From NCBI GenBank assembly GCA_964637845.1, contig CAZWXI010000031.1, positions 1-28,583 on the forward strand: a stretch of DNA of 28,583 nucleotides, written 5' to 3'. Of the stretch, positions 1 to 8,345 are shown one piece after another. Origin of the DNA: PGYU01 sp964637845. GTDB taxonomy: Bacteria > Bacteroidota > Ignavibacteria > Kapaibacteriales > UBA2268. Within the stretch, counting starts at the first letter, position 1; each line of letters starts with the position of its first letter. A program made the position numbers and the translations under genes. Below the pieces are notes generated by a model. That model was not told where the DNA came from and ran no database searches. It was given only the letters and a program-made list of their open reading frames with translations.

Positions 1-292
1 TCGGTATTGTTGTTTTCTGCCTGAAAATGCCGAGACCGGGTATTTCGAGCGTTACAGTTGTTGCAACCGCAGATGAAACATAAATTCTCAATGCGTTGTT
101 TGGTGCTGTGACTTCCCAACATGGATGGAATGTAATCCAGAAAAGAGTTCCAGCGTTGTTTGAACGCAGTAGGTGCGGAATATTTTGCTTAAATTCAGTA
201 AGTCCGCCGTCGTTTTGTGCCGATAACGTCGTTCCGACAGTAAATATCACGAACATTGACATTAGTGCTATTAGATAGTTAAACTTTTTCAT
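1..292 (-). CDS. IgGFc-binding-like exported surface protein, 5' part only
   Basis: The reading frame starts with ATG at 292 and stays open to the window edge, so only about 97 N-terminal residues are present. Residues 1-26 form a classic signal peptide: KK at the start, a hydrophobic stretch, then LSAQ. The mature part contains a GTLFWITF motif and LRIYVSSAVATTVTLEIPG. This matches the N-terminal pattern of the IgGFc-binding protein family, common in exported Bacteroidota proteins (a GT-FW motif, then an L-hyd-SS-TT-G-V-hyd-IPG strand pair). Family assignment is from pattern memory. The function of bacterial members is unclear; surface adhesion is usually assumed. The C-terminus, where a T9SS domain would be expected, lies outside the window. 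Confidence 0.7.
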   Translation of the reverse strand, partial: MKKFNYLIALMSMFVIFTVGTTLSAQNDGGLTEFKQNIPHLLRSNNAGTLFWITFHPCWEVTAPNNALRIYVSSAVATTVTLEIPGLGIFRQKTTIP

Positions 293-535
293 TACAGTTC
301 CTAAAAATGTAAAATTTTAAAAAATAAATTGAAAATATTCATATTTCTAATCTCAAATAACAAGTGAAATCTTGATTTGTTACACCTTTTTTTGAAAATT
401 TTTTACAGTTTTTAAAAAAAATTTTTGCAGCAAAATCAATGATTTATTTTTTCATTAATATTTATTCATAGTAAAATCTTAAATCATTTCAATACATATA
501 GAAACTGTTGATAGTAAAAATAGGCGAACTATATT

Positions 536-1477
536 TTATGAAAAGGAATTAATTGATTTATGAAAAAATTCATAAACTATTCCTTCGCGGAGCGCATACG
601 GAGAAACGAGCATATATTCTAAGTTAGTTCGCTGTATTGCGTAATCCAGAATCAAGGCGCCCGAAAGTATAATATCGCTACGAGATTTATCCATCTCGCG
701 TATTGATGATATTTCGTTCTCCGTCTTGCATTTCACGATTTCGCCAATAGCTGTTTTAATATACGAAATCGGTATTCTGTTGCTGTAAAGAACGTCATTG
801 TCATTATTTCTAAAAATTAATCCAATTCTTGTAATTGCTCGAATTGTACCCGATGTACCGACGATGTAACGTAATTCATATTTTTTAATTTCTTCAAATA
901 CAAATTCTAAAGTTTGATGAATTTTTTGTCTGCATTTTTTTTTATTTTTTTCAGAATATTTTTTGCCGGGAAAGAACATTTCTTTCAATCTTATCGTTCC
1001 GAGCTTTACACTTTCGGCAAAAAGCAAATTTCCGGAATTTCCGACAATCGTTTCCGTGCTACCCCCACCAATATCAACAACTAAAATATTCGAATCAAAA
1101 ATCGGATAATATCCAGTAACGCCTCTATAAATAAGCCTTGCCTCCGTTAGTCCGTCAATAACATTGACGTCGATACCGCACTCATTTTTTACCATTTCTA
1201 CGAAATCTGCACCGTTTGATGCCTCTCTTACCGCACTTGTGGCAGTTGCTATAATTTGAGCCTTTTCTTGAGCGGCAACTTTTTTGAATTTTGCCAGTGC
1301 CACAATTGCTCTTCGTATTGCGTTTTTAGACAGCATGCTCATACCCTCGGATTTTGCCCCCAAGCGAACCATTTCCTTAGTTGACACTATCTCGTTCAAG
1401 CGATTTTTTGCGTCAATGGTAGCTACCAACAAATGAATTGAATTAGTGCCGATATCTATTGCGGCTATGGGATTCAT
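536..1477 (-). CDS. ppx: Ppx/GppA family phosphatase (exopolyphosphatase / pppGpp phosphohydrolase)
   Basis: This 313-residue protein has the length of the two-domain Ppx/GppA core and lacks the C-terminal extension of long Ppx proteins. The family removes terminal phosphate from polyphosphate or converts pppGpp to ppGpp in the cytoplasm. Visible ASKHA-fold motifs are DIGTNS at 8-13 (phosphate loop 1), DGLTEARLIYRGV at 108-120 with the likely catalytic Glu112, and VVDIGGGSTE at 133-142 (phosphate loop 2), followed by SVKLGTIRL. It is the last gene of a three-gene minus-strand operon, starting 14 nt after the stop of the small membrane-protein gene. Which of the two substrates it prefers cannot be read from sequence alone. 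Confidence 0.9.
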   Translation of the reverse strand: MNPIAAIDIGTNSIHLLVATIDAKNRLNEIVSTKEMVRLGAKSEGMSMLSKNAIRRAIVALAKFKKVAAQEKAQIIATATSAVREASNGADFVEMVKNECGIDVNVIDGLTEARLIYRGVTGYYPIFDSNILVVDIGGGSTETIVGNSGNLLFAESVKLGTIRLKEMFFPGKKYSEKNKKKCRQKIHQTLEFVFEEIKKYELRYIVGTSGTIRAITRIGLIFRNNDNDVLYSNRIPISYIKTAIGEIVKCKTENEISSIREMDKSRSDIILSGALILDYAIQRTNLEYMLVSPYALREGIVYEFFHKSINSFS

Positions 1478-1491
1478 AGAATTCTCGGAAA

Positions 1492-1713
1492 TTAGTTGAT
1501 GGGACGGTGCTTGCCGGCATCGCCTTTCATTACGACAATCTCATTCTTTTGGTATAAAATATCGCCGCTATTGTCAAGATTGCTTTTTCGATGCATTCTC
1601 GGCGGGATAAATGGCTTGAGTATGCCTTTGACAATTCTGATGCCAAGCCCTAGTATCAGCAGGGAAAAAACAAAAATAATGCCCAGTATAATTAGAATTT
1701 TTGTCATAATCAT
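1492..1713 (-). CDS. small single-pass membrane protein (DUF4834-like?)
   Basis: The protein has about 73 residues. A strongly hydrophobic N-terminal helix (ILIILGIIFVFSLLILGLGI) is followed by a short basic, polar cytoplasmic tail ending in GDILYQKNEIVVMKGDAG. I chose the ATG at 1713 because it overlaps the TGA stop of the upstream gene as ATGA, a typical translational coupling arrangement; a further ATG at 1707 is also possible. The shape (one membrane helix, short tail with an IVVMKG-like end) resembles the small DUF4834 proteins of Bacteroidota, but this is only a resemblance. Function unknown. Its position between a T9SS cargo gene and ppx suggests co-transcription, not necessarily shared function. 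Confidence 0.6.
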   Translation of the reverse strand: MIMTKILIILGIIFVFSLLILGLGIRIVKGILKPFIPPRMHRKSNLDNSGDILYQKNEIVVMKGDAGKHRPIN

Positions 1714-2423
1714 TTTGACCAAACAACCCTGAAAGAGCTTACTGTACCAGTCTTAGTGCTTAATTTCCCCAGATACATTCCCGCAGGTAAACCATCGGCA
1801 CTGAACGATATAGTATTGATACCCTCGGGCATATCGGTATATTCAAAAGTCAGCAATTCCTTCCCTAAGAAGTTTAGTATCTTTATTTCAACGTCAGTCC
1901 TGTCTTTCAAGAAAAACCTTATTGTAACCATGGAATTAGATGGATTCGGAAATACTTCAATTTCTGCTTTCATGTCAGCCCTTGTTACAGCTTGGGTAGT
2001 ACTTTTGCATACCCCTTGCTTCAATCTTCCGAACGTATCTTCATCTAAGCACTCTTTGGCAATTTCAATATCCGTCTTTGAAATTTGGCGCCTCATATCC
2101 TTTGGGTAGCCGAATTTCTTAAACTCATCAATATATACAAACACTTTATATTTCCCCTTTTGGAGTCCTGATATACGATAGTCCAAGTCAATATTGCACA
2201 TGCACCTGCACTTTTGCGATGACGTATCGGCAAATACTACTCGGATGGTCTTCTCGCTTTCTTGAATCGAAAAATCCACAGAATATGCAGAGCAACAATT
2301 AGTATAAAAGTCAGCTATATTTATGCCGAGACTATTGTCTTGCACGGAATAGAGCACTTGCTCAGATTTCAACGAAGAAATCAAAGCAAACACAGACAAA
2401 AGCGTAATAAAAACAAGTCTCAT
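1710..2423 (-). CDS. small exported protein with T9SS type A sorting domain
   Basis: The protein has 237 residues. It carries a signal peptide (MRLVFITLLSVFALISSLKS), a Cys-rich middle part (CC, CRCMC) with no family I recognise, and a C-terminal T9SS type A sorting domain of about 80 residues. That domain opens with VFPNPSN and continues with strands ending in GMYLGKL and SFRVVWSK. It is therefore predicted to cross the outer membrane through the type IX system and be anchored or released at the surface. The middle part (about 25-150) contains KGKYKVFVYIDEF, suggesting a beta-sandwich, but no assignment is justified. First gene of the operon with the small membrane protein and ppx. Confidence 0.75.
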   Translation of the reverse strand: MRLVFITLLSVFALISSLKSEQVLYSVQDNSLGINIADFYTNCCSAYSVDFSIQESEKTIRVVFADTSSQKCRCMCNIDLDYRISGLQKGKYKVFVYIDEFKKFGYPKDMRRQISKTDIEIAKECLDEDTFGRLKQGVCKSTTQAVTRADMKAEIEVFPNPSNSMVTIRFFLKDRTDVEIKILNFLGKELLTFEYTDMPEGINTISFSADGLPAGMYLGKLSTKTGTVSSFRVVWSK

Positions 2424-2530
2424 CGAATTATCATTCTATCAAATTATACTAAAATACAAAATAAAATTAAAAAAAATGATTACATTAATAATCACATATT
2501 ATCAATTACGAATAAAAAGGTTAAAAGTTT

Positions 2531-3133
2531 ATGGACATAGGAAGCTCACCCGTAGCAGTCGTTCTTTTTGTAATCACAATTGCAATAAGTTTATATACTA
2601 TATATCGCAATAATCTGTTGTATTTCAAATGGCTCTTAAGCCCCGTGAGAGTAGTTCGCGAGAAAAAATACTATTTGCTCATAACATCGGGCTTCCTGCA
2701 TGCAGATTTAATGCACCTTTTGTTCAATATGCTGACTTTCTACTTCTTCGGTTTCAGATTGGAGCAAGCAATCGGTTCGGTGAATTTTTTATTGATTTAT
2801 TTCTTGAGTATGATTTTAAGTTCAATACCGACTGTCATCAAGCACAAAGATAACCACGAGTACGGTAGTGTCGGTGCATCGGGTGCAATATCGGGCATCC
2901 TGTTCTCATTCATATTGCTATCGCCAAGTTCTGGAATAATGATATTCCCTCTACCTATTCCCATGCCTGCATGGTTTTTCGGCATACTCTATTTATTGTG
3001 GAGTTATTTCGCCGCAAAACGAGCCAAAGACAACATCAATCACGACGCCCATTTCTACGGTGCGCTCACAGGAATAGTCATGATGCTTATGCTTTATCCT
3101 GGAGTAATAAAGCATTTCATTGCTTCTTTTTAA
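2531..3133 (+). CDS. rhomboid family intramembrane serine protease
   Basis: The protein has 200 residues and about six hydrophobic helices, the size of a minimal rhomboid. Key motifs are all present: GFLHADLMHLLFNM at 54-67 (the conserved His and Asn that stabilise the oxyanion), GASG at 115-118 with nucleophile Ser117, and HFYGALTG at 174-181 with catalytic His174. Rhomboids cleave membrane proteins within or near transmembrane helices in the inner membrane. The gene diverges from the T9SS cargo operon, and its last 17 nt overlap the end of the convergent epimerase-like gene. No strong ribosome binding site is visible. Its substrate cannot be predicted. Confidence 0.92.
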   Translation: MDIGSSPVAVVLFVITIAISLYTIYRNNLLYFKWLLSPVRVVREKKYYLLITSGFLHADLMHLLFNMLTFYFFGFRLEQAIGSVNFLLIYFLSMILSSIPTVIKHKDNHEYGSVGASGAISGILFSFILLSPSSGIMIFPLPIPMPAWFFGILYLLWSYFAAKRAKDNINHDAHFYGALTGIVMMLMLYPGVIKHFIASF

Positions 3134-4034
3134 CGACATCGGCAAGAGCCAACTCTAAATCGGGATATTTGAAAATAAATCCCGCATCGGTGATTTTATG
3201 CGGCGATACGTTTTGCGATGCTAACACCATCTCTGCCGATTCCCCTAATAACCCGTAAAGCATAAACTTCGGTAATGGAAAAAAAGCAGGACGATTTAGC
3301 ACTTTACCTAAAATTTGTGCGAAAGTCTTCATCCTCACAGGATTCGGTGCTACAGCATTATAAATACCCTGCATCGTGTCATTCAACAAAGCATAGGCAA
3401 ACATCGCTACGACATCATCAATGTGTATCCAAGACCAATACTGCTTCCCGTCCCCAAGAGGTCCACCGATAAACAACTTGAATGGTAACAACATCTTTTC
3501 AATTGCACCCCCGTCGGGCGCTAGGACTATCCCGAGCCGCAAAATGACCACTCTCGTGATGTTCTTGGCTTCTAAGGCCTCGCTCTCCCACGCTTTTGTC
3601 ACGTCGGCAAGAAAATTCTTTCCGTATTCGCTTTTTTCTGTCAGAAATTTATCTCCTGCTGAACCATATATCCCAATAGCCGATGAATTAACAAGTACTT
3701 TCGGTTTTACTTCCGTCTGCTTAATGGCATCTACAATCAAAGCAGTAGTCCGAGTGCGGCTCTCCAAGATTTCCGTCTTATGCTCGGCAGTCCATTTCGC
3801 ACCTGCAATTGATGCCCCCGCTAAGTTTATAACCCCATAGTCGCCGTTAATTTGCTCCGTTAAAGTATCCAGATCATTATTCCAACCGGCAAGTTCAACC
3901 GTACCGGGGAACCTGCCTCGTGTCGAACGAATACTACGAGTAAACAAACGAATCTTATAGCCCGAGTTCGTCAATACTTCGGTCAATCTTCTACCGATTA
4001 AACCTGTACCACCTATTATGGATATAATTTTCAT
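3117..4034 (-). CDS. TIGR01777 family SDR epimerase-like protein (YfcH type)
   Basis: The protein has 305 residues. The N-terminal Rossmann motif GGTGLIGRRL binds NAD(P). The middle contains NSSAIGIYGSAGD, with the SDR active-site Tyr. The family-typical segments RLGIVLAPDGGA, GDGKQYWSWIHIDD and the C-terminal DUF1731-like part (RPAFFPLPKFMLYGLLGESAEMVL...SPHKITDAGF, broken here) follow in order. The family is related to nucleotide-sugar epimerases and to E. coli YfcH and plastid SulA-like proteins; the substrate is generally unknown. It ends tail-to-tail with the rhomboid gene with a 17 nt overlap, so each transcript reads into the other's 3' end. Confidence 0.9.
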   Translation of the reverse strand: MKIISIIGGTGLIGRRLTEVLTNSGYKIRLFTRSIRSTRGRFPGTVELAGWNNDLDTLTEQINGDYGVINLAGASIAGAKWTAEHKTEILESRTRTTALIVDAIKQTEVKPKVLVNSSAIGIYGSAGDKFLTEKSEYGKNFLADVTKAWESEALEAKNITRVVILRLGIVLAPDGGAIEKMLLPFKLFIGGPLGDGKQYWSWIHIDDVVAMFAYALLNDTMQGIYNAVAPNPVRMKTFAQILGKVLNRPAFFPLPKFMLYGLLGESAEMVLASQNVSPHKITDAGFIFKYPDLELALADVVKKKQ

Positions 4035-4112
4035 ATTTACTGCATTTATCTTATTAGAATAAGGACGACTTTATTGAGTAAATTGGAAGAAATTTTCCTA
4101 AAAGATACTGAC

Positions 4113-4769
4113 TTAGAAAGAATTTCTTACTTCAAAAGCAAGCACTTTCGAGAAGAAATCATACGAATCCTCTAAATGTCCACTTTTATGCCCGTCTGCC
4201 TTATGATAATAATACTTCATTACGATACTTCTTGGGTTATCACGAGAAATTTCCACTACGTATCTAAAATTAACAAGACTTTTCGCTTTACTATTGTAAC
4301 CGAGATGATAACCGCTATCGAAGATTATTTTAGTCTTCTCCTCAGACATAACTGCATTGATGGATATTTTCTTCAAGGCCTCAACAATCTTTGCTGTCGC
4401 CTCATCTAAAGATATATCATATCCCACTGTATATTTAATACTAACGATGTCGTCTTTTTTTCGTGTAGCATAATTATACAACTGTTCATCGGTCATTACG
4501 ATGCGAATTTCATCCTCGTCATACTTTTCGGGTCTGACGTCTTTCATTTTCTCTTTATACACAGAATCGAGATATTCATTTACGTTTCGTTGTTCTTCGC
4601 TCTTTATACTTATATCGGATTTACCGTCGTTAGAATTGAATATGTACAAAAAATAGAGGATCGCCGTTATACCAAGCAGGATTACCACGGATATTATGGT
4701 AACGATTCTCATCGCATCTTTCTTCATAACAATTTCGTCGGGACTTTTAAATTTGTCTCTTTGTTTCAT
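4113..4769 (-). CDS. hypothetical membrane-anchored protein
   Basis: The protein has about 218 residues and I recognise no family. A basic, polar N-terminus of about 20 residues is followed by one hydrophobic helix (IVTIISVVILLGITAILYFL) and a charged soluble domain, so it is probably an inner-membrane anchor with a periplasmic domain. The soluble part looks alternately helical and stranded, with YTVGYDISLDEATAKIVEALKKI and KIIFDSGYHLGYN segments. I chose ATG at 4769; an in-frame GTG at 4775 would add two residues. It stands alone between the epimerase-like gene and the divergent receptor gene. Confidence 0.6.
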   Translation of the reverse strand: MKQRDKFKSPDEIVMKKDAMRIVTIISVVILLGITAILYFLYIFNSNDGKSDISIKSEEQRNVNEYLDSVYKEKMKDVRPEKYDEDEIRIVMTDEQLYNYATRKKDDIVSIKYTVGYDISLDEATAKIVEALKKISINAVMSEEKTKIIFDSGYHLGYNSKAKSLVNFRYVVEISRDNPRSIVMKYYYHKADGHKSGHLEDSYDFFSKVLAFEVRNSF

Positions 4770-4806
4770 TAGCACAATATAAGTGTTTTCAGAATAGTGA
4801 AAAATA

Positions 4807-4818
4807 AGAAATTTCTTT
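4807..4818. promoter_or_regulatory. 12-bp perfect palindrome in divergent intergenic region
   Basis: AAGAAATTTCTT is a perfect 12-bp palindrome lying between the start of the minus-strand hypothetical gene and the TonB-dependent receptor gene. Its position would suit an operator for either or both divergent genes. In AT-rich DNA such a palindrome can also arise by chance, and I could not find a clear TAnnTTTG promoter beside it. Confidence 0.2.
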
Positions 4819-4907
4819 AAATCACAAATCGGTACTTTTTCGGAACTTTTTTGAAATACCTGCGTATAGATATTGTACTTGTTCTAAATAAATTTTCCGT
4901 TAGTAAA

Positions 4908-7217
4908 ATGAAAAACGTTAAAAACTATTATTTGAACTTTGCTGTGTCAATTCTGGCAATTATTCAGCTTTTTGCCGCCGAGCACTCCCACTCACAGGAT
5001 ATTGCAGTATTATTGGGCGACCAATCCGCTGTAAGCGGTTACGTGATTGATTCCCGTACAGGCGAGACCCTTATCGGTGCAACCGTGATTTTCAAAGACA
5101 CACGCCGCGGCGCTTATACAAACAAATTGGGCTTCTATTCAATCAGCCCCATAGATGCCGGGGTATATACAATCAGAGTTACGATGGTTGGATACAAAGC
5201 ATACGAAGAACAAATCACGCTTCACAAAGGAGTCAGCTTACGCAAGGATATTTCCATCGAAGCTCTCGAAATAATGACTAAAGAGATTTCCGTCATTGCT
5301 GACCGCGATATCGAAGCAAGACAAATTTCTATCAGCAAAGTCAATATCCCGATTCAACAGATTAAAGAAATTCGTATCGGAGGTGAATCCGACGTGTTCC
5401 GTACAATACAAATGCTACCCGGCGTGCTGACTTCGTCGCAAATGTCAAGCGGACTGTATATTCGTGGAGGTTCACCCGACCAGAACCTTGTCCTACTCGA
5501 CGGCTCTACTGTCTATAATCCTTCGCACCTGTTCGGATTCATTTCCACATTCAATTCCGATGCTATTAAAGATGTAGAATTAATAAAAGGCGGCTACCCC
5601 GCAGAATACGGTAGCCGGCTATCTGCAGTACTTAACATCACTCAAAAGGACGGCAACCGAAACGAAATCGAAGGATTACTCTCGCTCGGACTTATTTCAT
5701 CAAAGATGTCGCTCGAAGGACCACTCGGAAATGGTTCGTGGTTCATAAGCGGAAGAAGAACATATTTCGATTTAATCAAAAGTTTGATTGACACTGACCC
5801 CGAAAATCCAATCCCCGATTTCGGCTTCTACGATATTAACGCCAAAGTCACGCAAGATTTCGGCACTAACGACAAACTATTTCTCAGCACCTTTGTAAGT
5901 AATGATGATTTTACATTCGATGCAAGCGGCATCAATATGAACTTATTCATGGGAAATAAAGCCGGCTCGTTGCGATGGACAAAAATTTTAAGCGACAACC
6001 TTTTTTGGGTCAACAATCTCACTGCAAGCCATTACAACCAAGGGTTACGCCAAGACGCTTCCGGATATATTGTTTCTCTAAAAAATTCAATTACAGACTA
6101 TTCCTTCAAATCCAAACTCGAATGGTTTGTATCCGGTATGACTACTATCACCTCGGGATTAGACCTCACAAATTATATTTTCAAATACAATCAAAACTTT
6201 AGCGGCTCCGATAACGAAGTTGACCAAGGTACTAACCAAGGCAGCCAAATTAACCTCATATACCATGACTGGGTTTACAGCGCCTTCACACAATTAAATC
6301 ATAAATTTGACGAATTATTTTCGCTCCAAACCGGACTCAGGGTAAATTATTGGGATTATTCAAAATATACTAATTTCGACCCCAGAATTGCTCTTAGATA
6401 CCAAGTTACTGACAAATATGCAGTTAAATTATCTTGGGGTATTTTCCATCAATATTTAAGATTAGCCGGCGATGAAAACTTCTCCATCTTCGATACGTGG
6501 TTTCCGACAGATAAAACAGTCAAGCCTGCACGTGCATACCACTACATCTTGAGCTTCGAGACAGAACCAATTCCCGATTACAATCTCAACGTCGATTTTT
6601 ATTATAAAAACTTGCAAAATATCAGCGAATTAAATAGAACAACGATAGAAGGCAATCACGTCGCCGATATTTTCTTCTCCGGAAAAGGCTACGCATACGG
6701 CGGAGAAATATTCCTCCAAAAACGATTCGGGAAACTTGCAGGCTGGGTCGGATACGCACTCGGATGGGTGCATGCAACATTCGACAGCATCAACCATGGT
6801 AATAAATTCAGACCAAAATATGACCGTCGCCACGATTTGAAACTTGTCGCACAATACCAAATCAACGAAAAATGGAGCGCCGGAGCTACCTTCATGTTCC
6901 AAAGCGGACAGTCCTACACAGGAGCCACTTCTCGATTCCAAACAGCACTGCCCGGAGACAATTACGGATGGGGCAAAGTCATCCCGTCTCAAAGATACGG
7001 ACTAAGAATGCCCAACTCGCACCAATTAAACCTAAACGCAAGCTACATAACGACTTTATTTAAATTACCACTAAAGCTCAACTTTGATATATACAATCTA
7101 TATAACCGCAAAGACATTCTAATGCGTGTTTACAACACCGAAGGCGATGTCACTGTAGTGGAAGATATAAAACTACTTCCGATAATCCCTACATTTTCAA
7201 TTGAATATAAATTTTAA
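4908..7217 (+). CDS. TonB-dependent receptor with carboxypeptidase-regulatory-like N-terminal domain
   Basis: Using ATG 4908 gives 769 residues beginning with a signal peptide (MKNVKNYYLNFAVSILAIIQ); an upstream in-frame ATG at 4851 would place an extra segment before it and is unlikely. Order of domains: a CarboxypepD_reg-like Ig fold at about 42-124 (SGYVIDSRTGETLIGATV, GFYSI, YTIRVTMVGY), a plug at about 140-245 (GGESDVFRTIQMLPGV, LYIRGGSPDQNLVLLDG, VELIKGGYPAEYGSRLSAVL), then a beta-barrel to a C-terminal aromatic (FSIEYKF). It is an outer-membrane active importer energised by TonB-ExbBD. No SusD partner is next to it. Instead it is followed by a DUF4249 lipoprotein 12 nt downstream, a recurrent pairing in Bacteroidota. 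The ligand is unknown. Confidence 0.93.
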   Translation: MKNVKNYYLNFAVSILAIIQLFAAEHSHSQDIAVLLGDQSAVSGYVIDSRTGETLIGATVIFKDTRRGAYTNKLGFYSISPIDAGVYTIRVTMVGYKAYEEQITLHKGVSLRKDISIEALEIMTKEISVIADRDIEARQISISKVNIPIQQIKEIRIGGESDVFRTIQMLPGVLTSSQMSSGLYIRGGSPDQNLVLLDGSTVYNPSHLFGFISTFNSDAIKDVELIKGGYPAEYGSRLSAVLNITQKDGNRNEIEGLLSLGLISSKMSLEGPLGNGSWFISGRRTYFDLIKSLIDTDPENPIPDFGFYDINAKVTQDFGTNDKLFLSTFVSNDDFTFDASGINMNLFMGNKAGSLRWTKILSDNLFWVNNLTASHYNQGLRQDASGYIVSLKNSITDYSFKSKLEWFVSGMTTITSGLDLTNYIFKYNQNFSGSDNEVDQGTNQGSQINLIYHDWVYSAFTQLNHKFDELFSLQTGLRVNYWDYSKYTNFDPRIALRYQVTDKYAVKLSWGIFHQYLRLAGDENFSIFDTWFPTDKTVKPARAYHYILSFETEPIPDYNLNVDFYYKNLQNISELNRTTIEGNHVADIFFSGKGYAYGGEIFLQKRFGKLAGWVGYALGWVHATFDSINHGNKFRPKYDRRHDLKLVAQYQINEKWSAGATFMFQSGQSYTGATSRFQTALPGDNYGWGKVIPSQRYGLRMPNSHQLNLNASYITTLFKLPLKLNFDIYNLYNRKDILMRVYNTEGDVTVVEDIKLLPIIPTFSIEYKF

Positions 7218-7229
7218 AAGAGAAATAAA

Positions 7230-8117
7230 ATGAATAATATTACCAAGCATCTAAAATTATTATTAATTATTGCAATTCCAGCAATCTTTGCATCTTGCGA
7301 GGACCCCGTCCCGAACGATTATATTGAAGATAAATATGTAGAAGGATATCTACTCGTTGATAAACCAATTGAGAATATAATACTTAAGCGTACTCAACCA
7401 ATAAACCAAGAATATGTTGGCGAAAAAGCCATGATAAAAGACGCAATCGTAAAACTTACATACGAAGGCAAAACAATACAACTCTCCTACAGAGACGGCG
7501 ATAGCCCAGGCTACTATTATGCAAATGAAAGCGAACTCGTCAAGCCTGATGTATTATACCAACTACACATTACAACTCCCGACGGTAAAGTCATCACCGC
7601 ATCTACACATACACCAAAACGCTTCGAGTGGATTAATGAACCTTTGCCAAAATTTCATTATCCCGCCGATACACTTACTCTTCCCGCTGTGGACTCGCTA
7701 AGAATATCTTGGACACACGTCGAAGGGGTTGACTTCTTTCTAATCCGAACAAGACACCTCGATACTCTCAACTACGGGAAATACCTCGAGCCTCCCACAG
7801 ACGAAGCTAACCGACGCTGTTTCAACTTCTTGAGCAAAATGAAAGAATGGGACTTCACATATAAAAACGTAACAAACTGGGGACTCATCGGCAATACGCA
7901 AACAGCCGCAGTATGGTTCGCTTTCAAATGGTTCGGCAAGCAAACAATCACCGTATTCAACGCCGATAGGAACATGCTTAATTGGTTCATCAATCTCTTT
8001 TTCAGTCAGTCTACAGCCACCGAGCCGCTTATGAACAGCGTCAAAGGAGCTTATGGTGTCTTCGGCTCCGCTTCTTTCATCGAAAAAGAAGTCTTCCTTT
8101 ACAAAAATCAGCCGTAA
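7230..8117 (+). CDS. DUF4249 family lipoprotein, partner of the upstream receptor
   Basis: The protein has 295 residues. Its N-terminus is a lipoprotein signal with lipobox IFASC and Cys23, followed by EDP, so it should be lipidated and sorted to the outer membrane. The mature part has an extracellular beta-sandwich style (VEGYLLVDKPIENIILKRTQPI, then AIVKLTYEGKTIQL and YQLHITTPDGKVITAST). This fits the DUF4249 family, usually encoded directly after TonB-dependent receptors of this type. An AGAG stretch about 12 nt upstream of ATG may serve as ribosome binding site. It probably forms a surface complex with the receptor; a substrate-binding role is inferred from context only. Confidence 0.85.
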   Translation: MNNITKHLKLLLIIAIPAIFASCEDPVPNDYIEDKYVEGYLLVDKPIENIILKRTQPINQEYVGEKAMIKDAIVKLTYEGKTIQLSYRDGDSPGYYYANESELVKPDVLYQLHITTPDGKVITASTHTPKRFEWINEPLPKFHYPADTLTLPAVDSLRISWTHVEGVDFFLIRTRHLDTLNYGKYLEPPTDEANRRCFNFLSKMKEWDFTYKNVTNWGLIGNTQTAAVWFAFKWFGKQTITVFNADRNMLNWFINLFFSQSTATEPLMNSVKGAYGVFGSASFIEKEVFLYKNQP

Positions 8118-8131
8118 AGCAATATAATTAA

Positions 8132-8285
8132 GTCAAAAATCACAGCGAAGGAATAATTAGAATTTACAACACTCTCGAACAATGTGTATTAGAAATCCCC
8201 CTTAGTCCAACTTTGCCAAAGGGGAAAACAAGAATTGAGGTGCCGCATTCCACGTCATTCTGAGCGTAGCGAAGGAATAATTTCA
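8132..8285 (+). repeat. T9SS sorting-domain remnant bounded by 15-bp direct repeats
   Basis: This gene-free stretch is not random. From 8159 it reads RIYNTLEQCV, then a 13-codon insert, then TRIEV, and stops at 8261. The nucleotides are nearly identical to those encoding KIYNTLGQCV...TRIDV in the sorting domain of the serine hydrolase at 16458-17792. The insert (8189-8227) contains a CCCCTT...AAGGGG dyad. The fragment lacks a start and the C-terminal end of the domain. It is followed by a dispersed-repeat copy (GTCATTCTGAGCG at 8254-8266) that in the hydrolase gene lies just after the stop codon. AGCGAAGGAATAATT occurs exactly at 8144-8158 and again at 8268-8282. Confidence 0.75.
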
Positions 8286-8288
8286 CCT

Positions 8289-8324
8289 AAAAAAAAGAGA
8301 CCGACCCTTGTGAGAGACGGTCCC
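8289..8324 (-). terminator. intrinsic terminator of the giant surface protein gene
   Basis: Read on the minus strand, GGGACCG (8324-8318) can pair with CGGTCTC (8303-8297), giving seven pairs including one G-U, around a 14-nt loop, followed immediately by a run of eight T. It lies about 20 nt after the stop codon of the minus-strand giant gene, the expected place for a Rho-independent terminator. Confidence 0.8.
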
Positions 8325-8345
8325 TTGTATTGCTTAATTTAAGCG

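Noticed and set aside
96..278. Small plus-strand open frame near the left edge
   Set aside because: It is antisense to the IgGFc-binding-like coding sequence, which has a signal peptide and a family pattern.
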